Below, one piece after another: positions 1 through 6,610 of a DNA stretch of 24,384 bases. Both the position numbers and the translations under genes were made by a program. Location: assembly GCA_035294325.1 (NCBI GenBank), contig DATGLE010000062.1, positions 1 to 24,384 on the forward strand, read 5' to 3'. The notes below the pieces were generated by a model. That model saw nothing but the letters and a program-made list of their open reading frames with translations. It did no database searches and was not told where the DNA came from. Source of the stretch: DATGLE01 sp035294325. GTDB lineage: Bacteria; Chloroflexota; Ktedonobacteria; Ktedonobacterales; Ktedonobacteraceae. Every line of letters begins with the position of its first letter. Within the stretch, counting starts at the first letter, position 1.

Positions 1-103
1 GAGGATACCATACTTTCATTGTGCCTCCGGTTTTGTACATATACTACACGCGGCGTCATCCATTTTGGATACACCGCTAGCTTGCTTTCGGCGCAGGCCG
101 AAA
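1..103. other. Left edge, no gene recognised
   Basis: This is the stretch beyond the stop codon of the unknown minus-strand gene. I see no convincing reading frame, hairpin or promoter in it. Any terminator of the leftward transcript may lie beyond the window. Confidence 0.4.
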
Positions 104-667
104 TTAGCGCCCGCACCAGAGCAGTGCAAGCGGGACTTGAAGGCCAGTGAAATTTTCGGGCAAAAGAGAATTTTCGGGGCTGTGCCAGCAGAACTCGTGC
201 GCCGGTCCGAGCACCATTTGCCGGCGCCAGAGAGCCGCCCCCGCCTGCCGGACCTGAGGCGCAAGCATGCTATAAAGCGTCTCGTAGCTCATACCCGCCG
301 GCTTGGCGAACCAGAGCGCCGCCCGCGCCCGGGCCAGATCATCCTTGCCGCTGTGCAGGCGGTACAGGCCGCCCGCGCCTTTGGCTGCATCGTGAGCAAC
401 CAGGTCGTGCACGCTTTTACGCTGTGCGTCAACGGCGGCCTCATTGAGCACATCGAGGGCGGCGGAATTCTCTACCAGATACCAGTCTTCATATGCTTCG
501 GCGCCGTCAGCGATCCACGGCGCCCCGGCGATCTGAAAGACCGCCGAGTAGAGAAATCCGCCGGGTTTGTGGGTTTGCAGGGTTTGATGAAAGTCGATGA
601 GCCGCTCGTGATACGTGTTCTTATCCACGTGCGGAGAACGGTAGTGCCAGAATATATATGCGAGCAT
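104..667 (-). CDS. Conserved-looking protein of unknown function, 187 aa
   Basis: I do not recognise the family. The protein is soluble-looking, with no signal peptide or membrane segment. It starts MLAYIFWHYRSPHVD and has many aromatic and His residues; the N-terminal half could be a small alpha/beta (ferredoxin-like) fold, but that is a guess. The ATG is well supported: GGAGGG sits just upstream on the minus strand. It is the last gene of a leftward series bcp, tetR, SDR, this gene, 60 bp behind the SDR stop. A 10-bp inverted repeat (675-711) includes its ribosome site. The overlapping plus-strand frame at 65-682 lacks a ribosome site and recognisable content, so I take this frame as real. 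Membership of the peroxiredoxin/TetR transcript is inferred from orientation and spacing only. Confidence 0.7.
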   Translation of the reverse strand: MLAYIFWHYRSPHVDKNTYHERLIDFHQTLQTHKPGGFLYSAVFQIAGAPWIADGAEAYEDWYLVENSAALDVLNEAAVDAQRKSVHDLVAHDAAKGAGGLYRLHSGKDDLARARAALWFAKPAGMSYETLYSMLAPQVRQAGAALWRRQMVLGPAHEFCWHSPENSLLPENFTGLQVPLALLWCGR

Positions 668-674
668 GTTTTCC

Positions 675-711
675 CTCCATAATGATAGAAAGCATCCCTG
701 CCATTATGGAG
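675..711 (-). promoter_or_regulatory. 10-bp inverted repeat overlapping a ribosome binding site
   Basis: Perfect arms CTCCATAATG (675-684) and CATTATGGAG (702-711) are separated by 17 nt. Read on the minus strand, the second arm contains the GGAGG of the downstream gene. An RNA hairpin here could hide the ribosome site; as DNA the same symmetry could be a regulator operator. The pairing is seen directly, the role is inferred. Confidence 0.5.
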
Positions 712-727
712 AATGCGTCGGCTCGTG

Positions 728-1480
728 TCAATCCATTGTCATCCCGCCGTTGACGGGAGCATAGGCGCCGGTCATAAAGCCGCTGGCATCGCTGGCGAAG
801 AATGCCACCACCCGCGCGATGTCTTCCGGCTGCGCAATACGGCCAGGCGGCGTCATAGCTATCGCGCGCTGTTTGTGTTCGGCTGGCATGACGGCACTCA
901 GGTCGGTCTCTACCATGCCCGGCGCGACGACGTTGGCTGTAATGCCGTAAGGCCCATATTCCCTGGCGATATATTTTGCGAAGGCTACAAGGCCCGCCTT
1001 CCCTGTGCTCAGGCTGATCGCTCCTGGCACCAATGGCGTTTTTCCCACGCCGCTGCCGATATAGACGATGCGGCCATAGTCCTGCTGCTGCATCAGTGGT
1101 AGAACGGCCTTTGTGCTATTAAAAACTCCCCTCAGTACGCCGTCAATGCCCCGCATAAACTCTTCCCAGCTTAGCTGAGCAAAGGGTTTGAAGATCGCAC
1201 TAACGCTCGCACTGTGTACCAGGATATCAAGGCGCCCGTAGGCGCCGTGCGTTAGCTCAACCATGTGCGCAACCTGCCCAATGTCCAGCACGTCCGCCTG
1301 CACTGATATGGCTTTGCCGCCGGCTGCGCGGATCTGGGCCACAACCTGCTCCGCCGAGGCCGCGTTCTGGAGGTAGTTGACGGCAACGCTGGCGCCTTGC
1401 GAAGCGAGCACGCGCGCCGACGCGGCCCCGATCCCACGACCACCACCGATAACGAGCGCGACTTTTCCATCTAACTGCAT
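728..1480 (-). CDS. Short-chain dehydrogenase/reductase (SDR), catalytic Tyr replaced
   Basis: A classical-length SDR (250 aa) with the cofactor motif GGGRGIG at residues 12-18 and the usual Rossmann order, ending in the ...GxxxPVNGGM type C-terminus. Such enzymes oxidise or reduce alcohol/carbonyl groups with NAD(P)(H). The active-site Ser is visible at S143 and Lys at K161, but the position four before the Lys, normally Tyr, is Leu157 (local sequence AISLSTGK). The gene may therefore have altered chemistry, use another acid, or be a binding/regulatory relative. The start is ATG with AAGGAAAGGAGAG upstream. It follows tetR in the same direction across a 160-bp gap that holds a strong hairpin (1529-1605), so co-transcription is uncertain. 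Substrate cannot be told from sequence. Confidence 0.9.
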   Translation of the reverse strand: MQLDGKVALVIGGGRGIGAASARVLASQGASVAVNYLQNAASAEQVVAQIRAAGGKAISVQADVLDIGQVAHMVELTHGAYGRLDILVHSASVSAIFKPFAQLSWEEFMRGIDGVLRGVFNSTKAVLPLMQQQDYGRIVYIGSGVGKTPLVPGAISLSTGKAGLVAFAKYIAREYGPYGITANVVAPGMVETDLSAVMPAEHKQRAIAMTPPGRIAQPEDIARVVAFFASDASGFMTGAYAPVNGGMTMD

Positions 1481-1528
1481 CGATAGCTCTCCTTTCCTTG
1501 CCTTATCTATTTCGGCAATCTTTGTCTA

Positions 1529-1605
1529 TGCGTAGCTGCGCGATTGATCGCGCTCTGAAGCCACTCCAGAAGCTGTCCCAGCGCGATCAATCGCGCAGCT
1601 ACGCA
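1529..1605. repeat. Long hairpin: 26-bp perfect inverted repeat, 25-nt loop
   Basis: Arms 1529-1554 and 1580-1605 are exact reverse complements, beginning TGCGTAGCTGCGCGATTG. Each arm also has an inner palindrome (GCGCGAT, 2 nt, ATCGCGC). A 24/26 match to the left arm recurs at 15864-15889, so this is a dispersed repeat. It lies between the tetR stop and the SDR start on the minus strand and could act as a terminator or attenuator. There is no T tract on either side, so a plain intrinsic terminator is not demonstrated. Confidence 0.8.
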
Positions 1606-1640
1606 CAGGAGACGTTACTGATTCTGGTGGTTCCATTCCA

Positions 1641-2234
1641 TTATCCCTGGCATGGAGTTATGCCAGCTAGCAGCGCCTGTACTGTGCCAGCAACGAACTG
1701 CTCATCCGACATAGTAAAGGGCTGTGTGCCCACGAAGTGACGAATGAAGGCATACTGAAAGCAAGAACCCAGTAAAAGCGCGGCGATGTAGAACGGCTCC
1801 AGTCCTTTATCGATGCGGCCCAGGCGCTGCTCCTCCTCAATATAGCAGGCGACGCGCTCATGGGTGCGCTGGGGGCCAGCGTTGGCCTGAGCGAGTGCCT
1901 GGCGATAGCGTACCAGCAGGTCGGCATCCGCGAAAAAGGCAGTCGCCAGCGGGATGAGCCTGTCGTAGTAGTCGATGGCTGCCTGCGCGATCTGTTCCAG
2001 ATTGGCGCGCAGCGTACCCTGGCCCGCGACGCTCTCGCCCAGCGCTTCGATAAAGGAGGGCAGGTGTTGCTGGAGAGCAGAGAGGAAAAGATCCTCTTTG
2101 CTCTCGAAATGCTTGTAGAGCGTGCCTTCCGCATAGCCTGCCTCACGTGCAATCTCTTTGGTCGTGGCGCGCGCTATCCCTTTCGCCTGAATGATGCGCT
2201 CCGTCGCATCGATGATCTGCTGCCGCGTATTCAT
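1641..2234 (-). CDS. TetR-family transcriptional regulator
   Basis: 197 aa with a typical TetR N-terminal helix-turn-helix over about residues 5-50 (RQQIIDATERIIQAKG, then TTKEIAREAGYAEGTLYKHFESKEDLF), followed by a helical ligand/dimerisation domain. The family usually represses its own or neighbouring genes until a small ligand binds. The start is ATG with GGGAGAT upstream, only 20 bp behind the bcp stop, so bcp and this regulator are almost certainly one transcript. The large palindrome at the bcp promoter (2821-2870) is the obvious candidate operator, which would make the unit autoregulated. The ligand is unknown; the neighbours suggest oxidant or electrophile stress, but that is inference. 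Confidence 0.93.
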   Translation of the reverse strand: MNTRQQIIDATERIIQAKGIARATTKEIAREAGYAEGTLYKHFESKEDLFLSALQQHLPSFIEALGESVAGQGTLRANLEQIAQAAIDYYDRLIPLATAFFADADLLVRYRQALAQANAGPQRTHERVACYIEEEQRLGRIDKGLEPFYIAALLLGSCFQYAFIRHFVGTQPFTMSDEQFVAGTVQALLAGITPCQG

Positions 2235-2254
2235 AAGCTATCTCCCGCCGTCCA

Positions 2255-2758
2255 CTACGAGGTTGCTGATTCGTCCAGCGCTTGCAGCGTCTTGATGGCC
2301 TCTGCGATATGCCTCTCAGGAGCGAACTGAGACGAGAAAATGTGGCGCACAATCCCCTGCTTATCGATCACGTAGGTGACGCGGCCCGGCAGCAATCCAA
2401 ACGTTGCCGGCACGCCGTAGCGCTTTCTGACGGCTCCGTTGCCATCGCTCAGCAGGATGAAGGGAAGCCGGTGCTTTTCAGCGAAGCGCCGGTGCGATTC
2501 CTCCGAGTCGGAACTAACGCCGATGACCTCCGCGCCGGCGTCTTTGAAGTCCTCATAGCTATCGCGAAACGCGCATGCCTCCGTCGTACAGCCGGGGGTA
2601 TCATCCTTCGGATAAAAGTAGAGCACGATCACTTTCTTGCCAATAAAATCGCTCAGGCTCACCGTATTTCCCGTCTGCGAGGGCAGGGTAAAGTTCGGGG
2701 CCGGATCGCCTACCCGTACCTTGCCGGCTGCCGGCTGCGCCTGATGCTTGATGCTCAT
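2255..2758 (-). CDS. bcp: Thioredoxin-dependent peroxiredoxin, PrxQ/Bcp type
   Basis: 167 aa, normal length for the BCP/PrxQ group, which reduces hydrogen peroxide and organic hydroperoxides in the cytoplasm using thioredoxin. The motif DDTPGCTTEACAFRD gives the peroxidatic Cys57 and a resolving Cys62 five residues later, the hallmark of atypical two-Cys PrxQ. The upstream GDPAPNFTLPSQTG and later GVSSDS segments are also family-typical. The start is ATG with AAAGGAA upstream. It is the first gene of the leftward unit with tetR, behind a consensus promoter with an operator-like palindrome. The short N-terminal extension before the conserved domain (about 12 residues) has no signal character. 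Confidence 0.96.
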   Translation of the reverse strand: MSIKHQAQPAAGKVRVGDPAPNFTLPSQTGNTVSLSDFIGKKVIVLYFYPKDDTPGCTTEACAFRDSYEDFKDAGAEVIGVSSDSEESHRRFAEKHRLPFILLSDGNGAVRKRYGVPATFGLLPGRVTYVIDKQGIVRHIFSSQFAPERHIAEAIKTLQALDESATS

Positions 2759-2820
2759 AACAGAATTCCTTTCTCGTTGTTCGAAGTTGCCTGGATCTTG
2801 TTGTTCTTAAATGCTCACAG

Positions 2821-2870
2821 CAGGTGAGTGAATGCTCACTTAAATATAATAATGAGCATTCACTCACCTG
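2821..2870. promoter_or_regulatory. Large palindromic operator, probably for the TetR regulator
   Basis: Perfect 18-bp arms CAGGTGAGTGAATGCTCA (2821-2838) and its reverse complement (2853-2870) are separated by a 14-bp AT-rich spacer. Each arm itself contains TGAG-N6-CTCA. A further half-site AATGCTCAC lies at about 2810-2818. The right arm fills the promoter spacer and the left arm covers the start-site region, so occupancy would block transcription of bcp-tetR. Binding by the adjacent TetR is inferred from position. Confidence 0.75.
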
Positions 2871-2874
2871 TCAA
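2846..2874 (-). promoter_or_regulatory. Sigma70-type promoter for bcp-tetR
   Basis: On the minus strand, a perfect -35 TTGACA (2874-2869) is followed by a 17-nt spacer and -10 TATTAT (2851-2846). The expected start is near 2839, giving an approximately 80-nt leader before the bcp ATG. The operator overlaps the spacer completely. Confidence 0.75.
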
Positions 2875-2932
2875 GGAGCGCGTCCTATGTATCTATTACT
2901 TATGTTCATAGAGATGTTACGCTGCCCATCTG

Positions 2933-3025
2933 GGAGTGTAGCTGATTTCCGGCACAAGGTGTGCTCGCGCCTGCGGCACACACCATGCTCACTCTCTGGC
3001 GCGGCTCCGCCGCGCCACGCGAGCC
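2933..3025. repeat. Dispersed GC-rich repeat, family 1, copy lacking the central hairpin
   Basis: The segment GAGTGT-N3-TGATTTCCGGCAC followed by a small hairpin containing CCTGCGGC matches 22248-22296. Its right end has the hairpin GGCGCGGC-TCC-GCCGCGCC (2998-3016), which matches 22365-22381 and 8201-8217. Here the middle is only about 11 bp, whereas the copy at 22258 carries a 55-bp perfect hairpin at that place. The rest of the 2875-3130 gap upstream of the amidohydrolase shows no clear consensus promoter. Confidence 0.6.
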
Positions 3026-3130
3026 AGGAAGCGCGAAAGTCTTATATTGTAGAATGATAAGCGGACCGAGAAGGTGAGGCGAAGGTGTCTCGCCATTGGA
3101 AGACAGATCTGGAAAGGCAGGAATGAGAAA

Positions 3131-4762
3131 GTGACCGCAGGCAGCATTGATGTCCTCATTCGCGGAGCAAAGATCGTCGATGGCACCGGCAATCCGTGGC
3201 GCTACGGAGATGTCGCCATTCAGGGGGAGCGCATCCTGGAGATCGCTCATCCCGGGAGTATTTCGCTGGAGGCGGCGAGCGAGGTAGTAGATGCTACGGG
3301 AATGGTCGTCTGCCCCGGCTTCATTGATATTTTGAGCCACTCGCACATTCCACTCATGCGCGATCCGCGCGACCTCTCCAAAATTACGCAGGGAGTGACG
3401 ACGGAGGTAATGGGCGAAGGCTGGACGCCGGCCCCTGTGGGCGGGCGTATCAGAGATAGCTTCGCCGATGTGTCGCCAAAGACCCGGCAGGAGATCAGCG
3501 AGTGGATCGAGCGCGCGAAGGGCTGGACGCGCCTGCGCGACTGGCTGGATGCGCTGGTTGAGCGCGGCGTTTCGCCTAACGTCGGCACGTTCCTGGGCGG
3601 CGGGACGCTGCGCGAGTACGCGAAGGGTATGGAGATGGGTGCGCCCACGCCCGGCGAACTGGAGACGATGCGGCGCGTCATGGCCGAGGCGATGGAGGAT
3701 GGCGCGTTCGGCGTCTCCTACGCGCTCATCTACCCGCCTGACACCTATACCTCTACCGATGAACTGGTCGAGGTCGCGAAGGTGGCGAGCCGTTACGGCG
3801 GCGTCTACATCACGCACATGCGCTCCGAAAGCGACTATCTGCTGGAGGCGATTGACGAGGCTATCGAGATCGGGCGGAGGGCGAGCATTCCCGTCGAGAT
3901 CTATCACCTGAAAGCATCGGGCAGGCATTGCTGGCACAAGATGCCCGATGCTATCGCGCGCATTCAGGCCGCGCGCGACTCCGGCGTGGATGTGACCGCC
4001 GACATGTATCCCTACGCGGCTTCCGGCACCGGACTGGATTCTGTGCTGCCGCCGTGGCTGGCCGAGGGCGGCCAGTATTTCGAGCGGCTGGCCGATCCCG
4101 CCGTGCAGGCGCGTGTGCGGGCGGAGGTGCTGGCGCCCTCAGGCGACTGGGAAGCCCTGGCGCGTGGTCTGGGGCCGGAGAGTGTGATGCCGGTTGGCTT
4201 TGAGCGCCCTGAGAACCGGCAGTATGCGGGCAAGCGGCTCTCGGAGATCGCGACCATGCGCGGCCAGCACTGGCTCGACGCCGTAATTGAACTGCTGCTC
4301 TCTGAAAAGCAGCGTATCTTCACCGTCTACTACAGTATGGACGAGGCGAACGTCGCGCTCGGTCTGGCGCAGCCCTGGGTGAAGATCTCAACGGATGCAG
4401 GCGGCATCGACCACGCCTGGTCGGAGGAGCCGACGCACCCGCGCGCCTACGGCACCTATCCGCGTGTACTGGCGAAGTACGTGCGCGAGGAGAAATTGCT
4501 GACGCTGGAGGATGCTGTCCGCAAGATGAGCGGGGCCGTCGCGGCGCGGCTTGGCCTGCGTAACCGGGGGCTGCTGCGCCCCGGCTGCTACGCCGACGTG
4601 GTGATCTTCGATCCCGAAACCGTCGCGGACCGCGCCACCTTCGAGAACGCGCACCAGCTCTCGGTGGGCATTCGCGATGTGTGGGTGAACGGCGGGCGTG
4701 TGATCCGCGATGGGCGACACACAGGCGCGACGCCGGGCCGCGTTGTGACCAGAGAGGCATGA
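3131..4762 (+). CDS. D-aminoacylase-family amidohydrolase (N-acyl-D-amino-acid deacylase-like)
   Basis: 543 aa from a GTG start that has GGCAGGA at the right distance; an in-frame GTG at 3074 would add 19 residues but lacks a good ribosome site and family similarity. The fold is the urease/amidohydrolase TIM barrel: DVLIRGAKIVDGTG at the N-terminal beta-sandwich, then DILSHSH (H70, H72), H229 in ITHM, H259 in IYHLKASG, D422 in STDAGG, and the late HPRAYGTYPRVL block of the D-aminoacylase group. Members remove acyl groups from N-acyl-D-amino acids or related amides. The usual bridging Cys of characterised D-aminoacylases is here a Glu (E96 in VMGEGWTP), so the metal site and substrate may differ. 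No signal peptide, so cytoplasmic. It may be followed by the DinB-like gene as a two-gene unit. Confidence 0.88.
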   Translation: MTAGSIDVLIRGAKIVDGTGNPWRYGDVAIQGERILEIAHPGSISLEAASEVVDATGMVVCPGFIDILSHSHIPLMRDPRDLSKITQGVTTEVMGEGWTPAPVGGRIRDSFADVSPKTRQEISEWIERAKGWTRLRDWLDALVERGVSPNVGTFLGGGTLREYAKGMEMGAPTPGELETMRRVMAEAMEDGAFGVSYALIYPPDTYTSTDELVEVAKVASRYGGVYITHMRSESDYLLEAIDEAIEIGRRASIPVEIYHLKASGRHCWHKMPDAIARIQAARDSGVDVTADMYPYAASGTGLDSVLPPWLAEGGQYFERLADPAVQARVRAEVLAPSGDWEALARGLGPESVMPVGFERPENRQYAGKRLSEIATMRGQHWLDAVIELLLSEKQRIFTVYYSMDEANVALGLAQPWVKISTDAGGIDHAWSEEPTHPRAYGTYPRVLAKYVREEKLLTLEDAVRKMSGAVAARLGLRNRGLLRPGCYADVVIFDPETVADRATFENAHQLSVGIRDVWVNGGRVIRDGRHTGATPGRVVTREA

Positions 4763-4818
4763 TATTCTATATGGGCCGTGTACTGTATTGCTCAAGGCAT
4801 TAATCATGGAGGTTCACG

Positions 4819-5343
4819 TTGAATACTCAGTTAGAGAATGTACAGGCTATCCTCTCTACCACCCCGGAACGCTGGCTGCGGCTGGTCGGCACTCTTCCCA
4901 CTGATCTGCTGACACGCCCGGCAGCCGCCGGGGAGTGGTCGGCGCTCAATTGCTTGCAGCATCTGGTGGTTACGGAACGCATGCTCTTTCCTGCCCGATT
5001 CCGCGCTTTTTTGACCGGACAGAATTTTGTCGATTTCGATCCAAACCAGCGATACCCGGAGCATGAATCGCAGGATCCTGAACAACTTGCGGCTGCGTTC
5101 GCACGATATCGTCAGGAAAATCTTGCCCTGTTCAAACAGGTGAAGGATGACGATCTGCGACGGACGGCGCAGCATCCTAAATTTGGGACAGTCACCCTGG
5201 CAGAGATGCTGCATACCTGGGCAGCTCATGATCTGAACCACACCGTCCAGGCCGAACGGGCGCTCATGCAGCCCTTCATGGATCGTTGTGGTCCCTGGCG
5301 TTCCTTCTTTCGGGATCACGAGATCAAGGCTCCGAAGGAGTGA
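4819..5343 (+). CDS. DinB-fold putative metal-dependent protein
   Basis: 174 aa with a DinB/YfiT-type four-helix layout: GEWSALNCLQHLVVTE near residues 38-53 supplies H48, and AAHDLNH supplies H137 and H141, the usual three-His metal site. The superfamily includes thiol-S-transferases (bacillithiol, mycothiol) and many members without known function, so the substrate is open. The start is TTG, chosen because GGAGG lies six bases upstream and no better ATG exists. It begins 56 bp after the amidohydrolase and may be co-transcribed. Its stop is one base from the stop of the convergent dehydrogenase gene, leaving no room for a separate terminator. Confidence 0.9.
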   Translation: MNTQLENVQAILSTTPERWLRLVGTLPTDLLTRPAAAGEWSALNCLQHLVVTERMLFPARFRAFLTGQNFVDFDPNQRYPEHESQDPEQLAAAFARYRQENLALFKQVKDDDLRRTAQHPKFGTVTLAEMLHTWAAHDLNHTVQAERALMQPFMDRCGPWRSFFRDHEIKAPKE

Positions 5344-5344
5344 T

Positions 5345-6289
5345 TTACACCTGATTAAGTGGAGGCTCGCCCGCCTCCACGCGCTGTATGTTAGCGAACA
5401 CAGCCTGCATCTTGGTCAGGAAGGCGTCGCGCGTTCCGGCGGCGATATGCGGCGTTGCCACCACATTCGTAAGATGGGGGAAGGGGAGATCTTTACCCGG
5501 CGGCTCCTGCGCGAATACATCGAGGCCCGCCCCGGCGATCTGCCCGCTCGTCAGCGCCTTGTAGAGCGCGGCCTCATCGACAATGCCACCGCGCGCGGCA
5601 TTGATGAGCAGCGCCGTCGGCTTCATCAGGCCCAGTTCCCGCGCTCCGATCATGTGGCGCGTATCATCCTGCAACGGCACATGCAGCGTCACAATGTCGG
5701 CCTCGCGCAGCAGCGTCTCCAGGGGGACGCGCCGCGCCTCAAAGCGCGCTTCGAGCGCCGGTGGCGCTGGCACGATATCGGTGTAGAGAATGTGGCAGCC
5801 GAAGGCGCGAGCGCGCTGCGCCACTTCGCGGCCAATGCGCCCCATGCCGATAATGCCCAGGACCTTCCCTTGCAGATCGTAGGAGATGGGCCGCAGTTCC
5901 CAGCGCAGCCAGCGGCCTTCGCGCAGCGCGTGCTGTGCCTCGGCAAGATGCCGGTAGAGGCTCAGGATGAGCAGGATAGTGTGTTCGGCTACCGGAACAA
6001 TCGAGCCTTCGGGGGCCAGCGCAACCGCCACACCGGCGCGTTTCGCCGCCGCGACATCGATGTTATCGTAGCCGACGCCCTGGTGCTGGATGAGCTTCAG
6101 GCGCGGCGCGGCGGCGATCAGTTCAGCGGTGACTTTCGTGCCGGCGACGATGAAATACTCGGCGTCGCCAACGATAGCAAGAGGGGATTCATCGGCGCGG
6201 CGCACACGCAGGCTACAGCCGGCGGGTACGCAGCCGCGAACGATCTCCTCGACGATAGGGGGCAGTGGCTCCAGGTAGACAACGTGCAT
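5345..6289 (-). CDS. D-2-hydroxyacid dehydrogenase (SerA/GyaR-like)
   Basis: 314 aa from the ATG with GGAAGGA upstream; the longer frame to 6499 runs through non-coding repeat DNA and is rejected. The NAD-binding motif GMGRIG is at 148-153 with Asp171 closing strand 2, indicating preference for NAD over NADP. The catalytic trio Arg233 (NAARGGIVDE), Glu262 (FAQEPP) and His281 (ATPHIAAGT) is intact. Enzymes of this family reduce 2-keto acids to D-2-hydroxy acids or the reverse (glycerate, phosphoglycerate, lactate and others). It has no C-terminal ACT domain, so it is not a standard long phosphoglycerate dehydrogenase. It is a single gene, convergent with the DinB-like gene and divergent from R2lox. 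Confidence 0.93.
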   Translation of the reverse strand: MHVVYLEPLPPIVEEIVRGCVPAGCSLRVRRADESPLAIVGDAEYFIVAGTKVTAELIAAAPRLKLIQHQGVGYDNIDVAAAKRAGVAVALAPEGSIVPVAEHTILLILSLYRHLAEAQHALREGRWLRWELRPISYDLQGKVLGIIGMGRIGREVAQRARAFGCHILYTDIVPAPPALEARFEARRVPLETLLREADIVTLHVPLQDDTRHMIGARELGLMKPTALLINAARGGIVDEAALYKALTSGQIAGAGLDVFAQEPPGKDLPFPHLTNVVATPHIAAGTRDAFLTKMQAVFANIQRVEAGEPPLNQV

Positions 6290-6362
6290 GCTGTTCCTTC
6301 CAGGGTGAGATAGATGGTTGTTTATCCAGTGATTGAGAACAGTATATAATATCCAATCCGGT

Positions 6363-6433
6363 GGAGTGAGGATCACAGTGGGGCCAGGGGCGCTCCCCTG
6401 GCGGGGGGTGGGCTGTCCCCAATTTTTCACTCC
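6363..6433. repeat. GCCAGGGG hairpin element, copy 1
   Basis: An inner hairpin GCCAGGGG (6383-6390), loop CGCT, CCCCTGGC (6395-6402), is followed by a G-rich run, TGTCCCC and AATTTTT. The whole is bracketed by GGAGTGA (6363-6369) and TCACTCC (6427-6433), an exact 7-bp inverted pair. A related element is at 17310-17355. It sits between divergent genes, so it is not needed as a terminator. Confidence 0.55.
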
Positions 6434-6507
6434 TTCAACGAATTGATATCGCAGGTGAGGTCGGGATAACGTGAGTCGCGAATAGCACTGTAATCCCAAC
6501 AGCAGGA

Positions 6508-6538
6508 TTGTAAGAATCCGTCAAGGCTGTTATTCTTA
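6508..6538 (+). promoter_or_regulatory. Possible promoter with overlapping palindrome for R2lox
   Basis: TTGTAA (6508-6513), a 17-nt gap and TATTCT (6531-6536) give a modest sigma70 match. The inverted pair TAAGAAT (6511-6517) and ATTCTTA (6532-6538) overlaps both boxes, as an operator would. The leader to the R2lox ATG would be about 70 nt. Confidence 0.35.
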
Positions 6539-6610
6539 ACATAAAGCATGGCTGATAGTCAGTCAGGGTGTGGCCCGTTCTCGACTTGCGGAAAGGAGAG
6601 AGAAACGACG

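Noticed and set aside
2906..3937. Long minus-strand frame (343 codons)
   Set aside because: It is antisense to the amidohydrolase and crosses the upstream repeat; no family motif and no ribosome site.
5288..6313. Long plus-strand frame opposite the hydroxyacid dehydrogenase
   Set aside because: Shadow of a gene with all catalytic residues on the other strand; the translation is Arg/Gln/His-rich without motifs.
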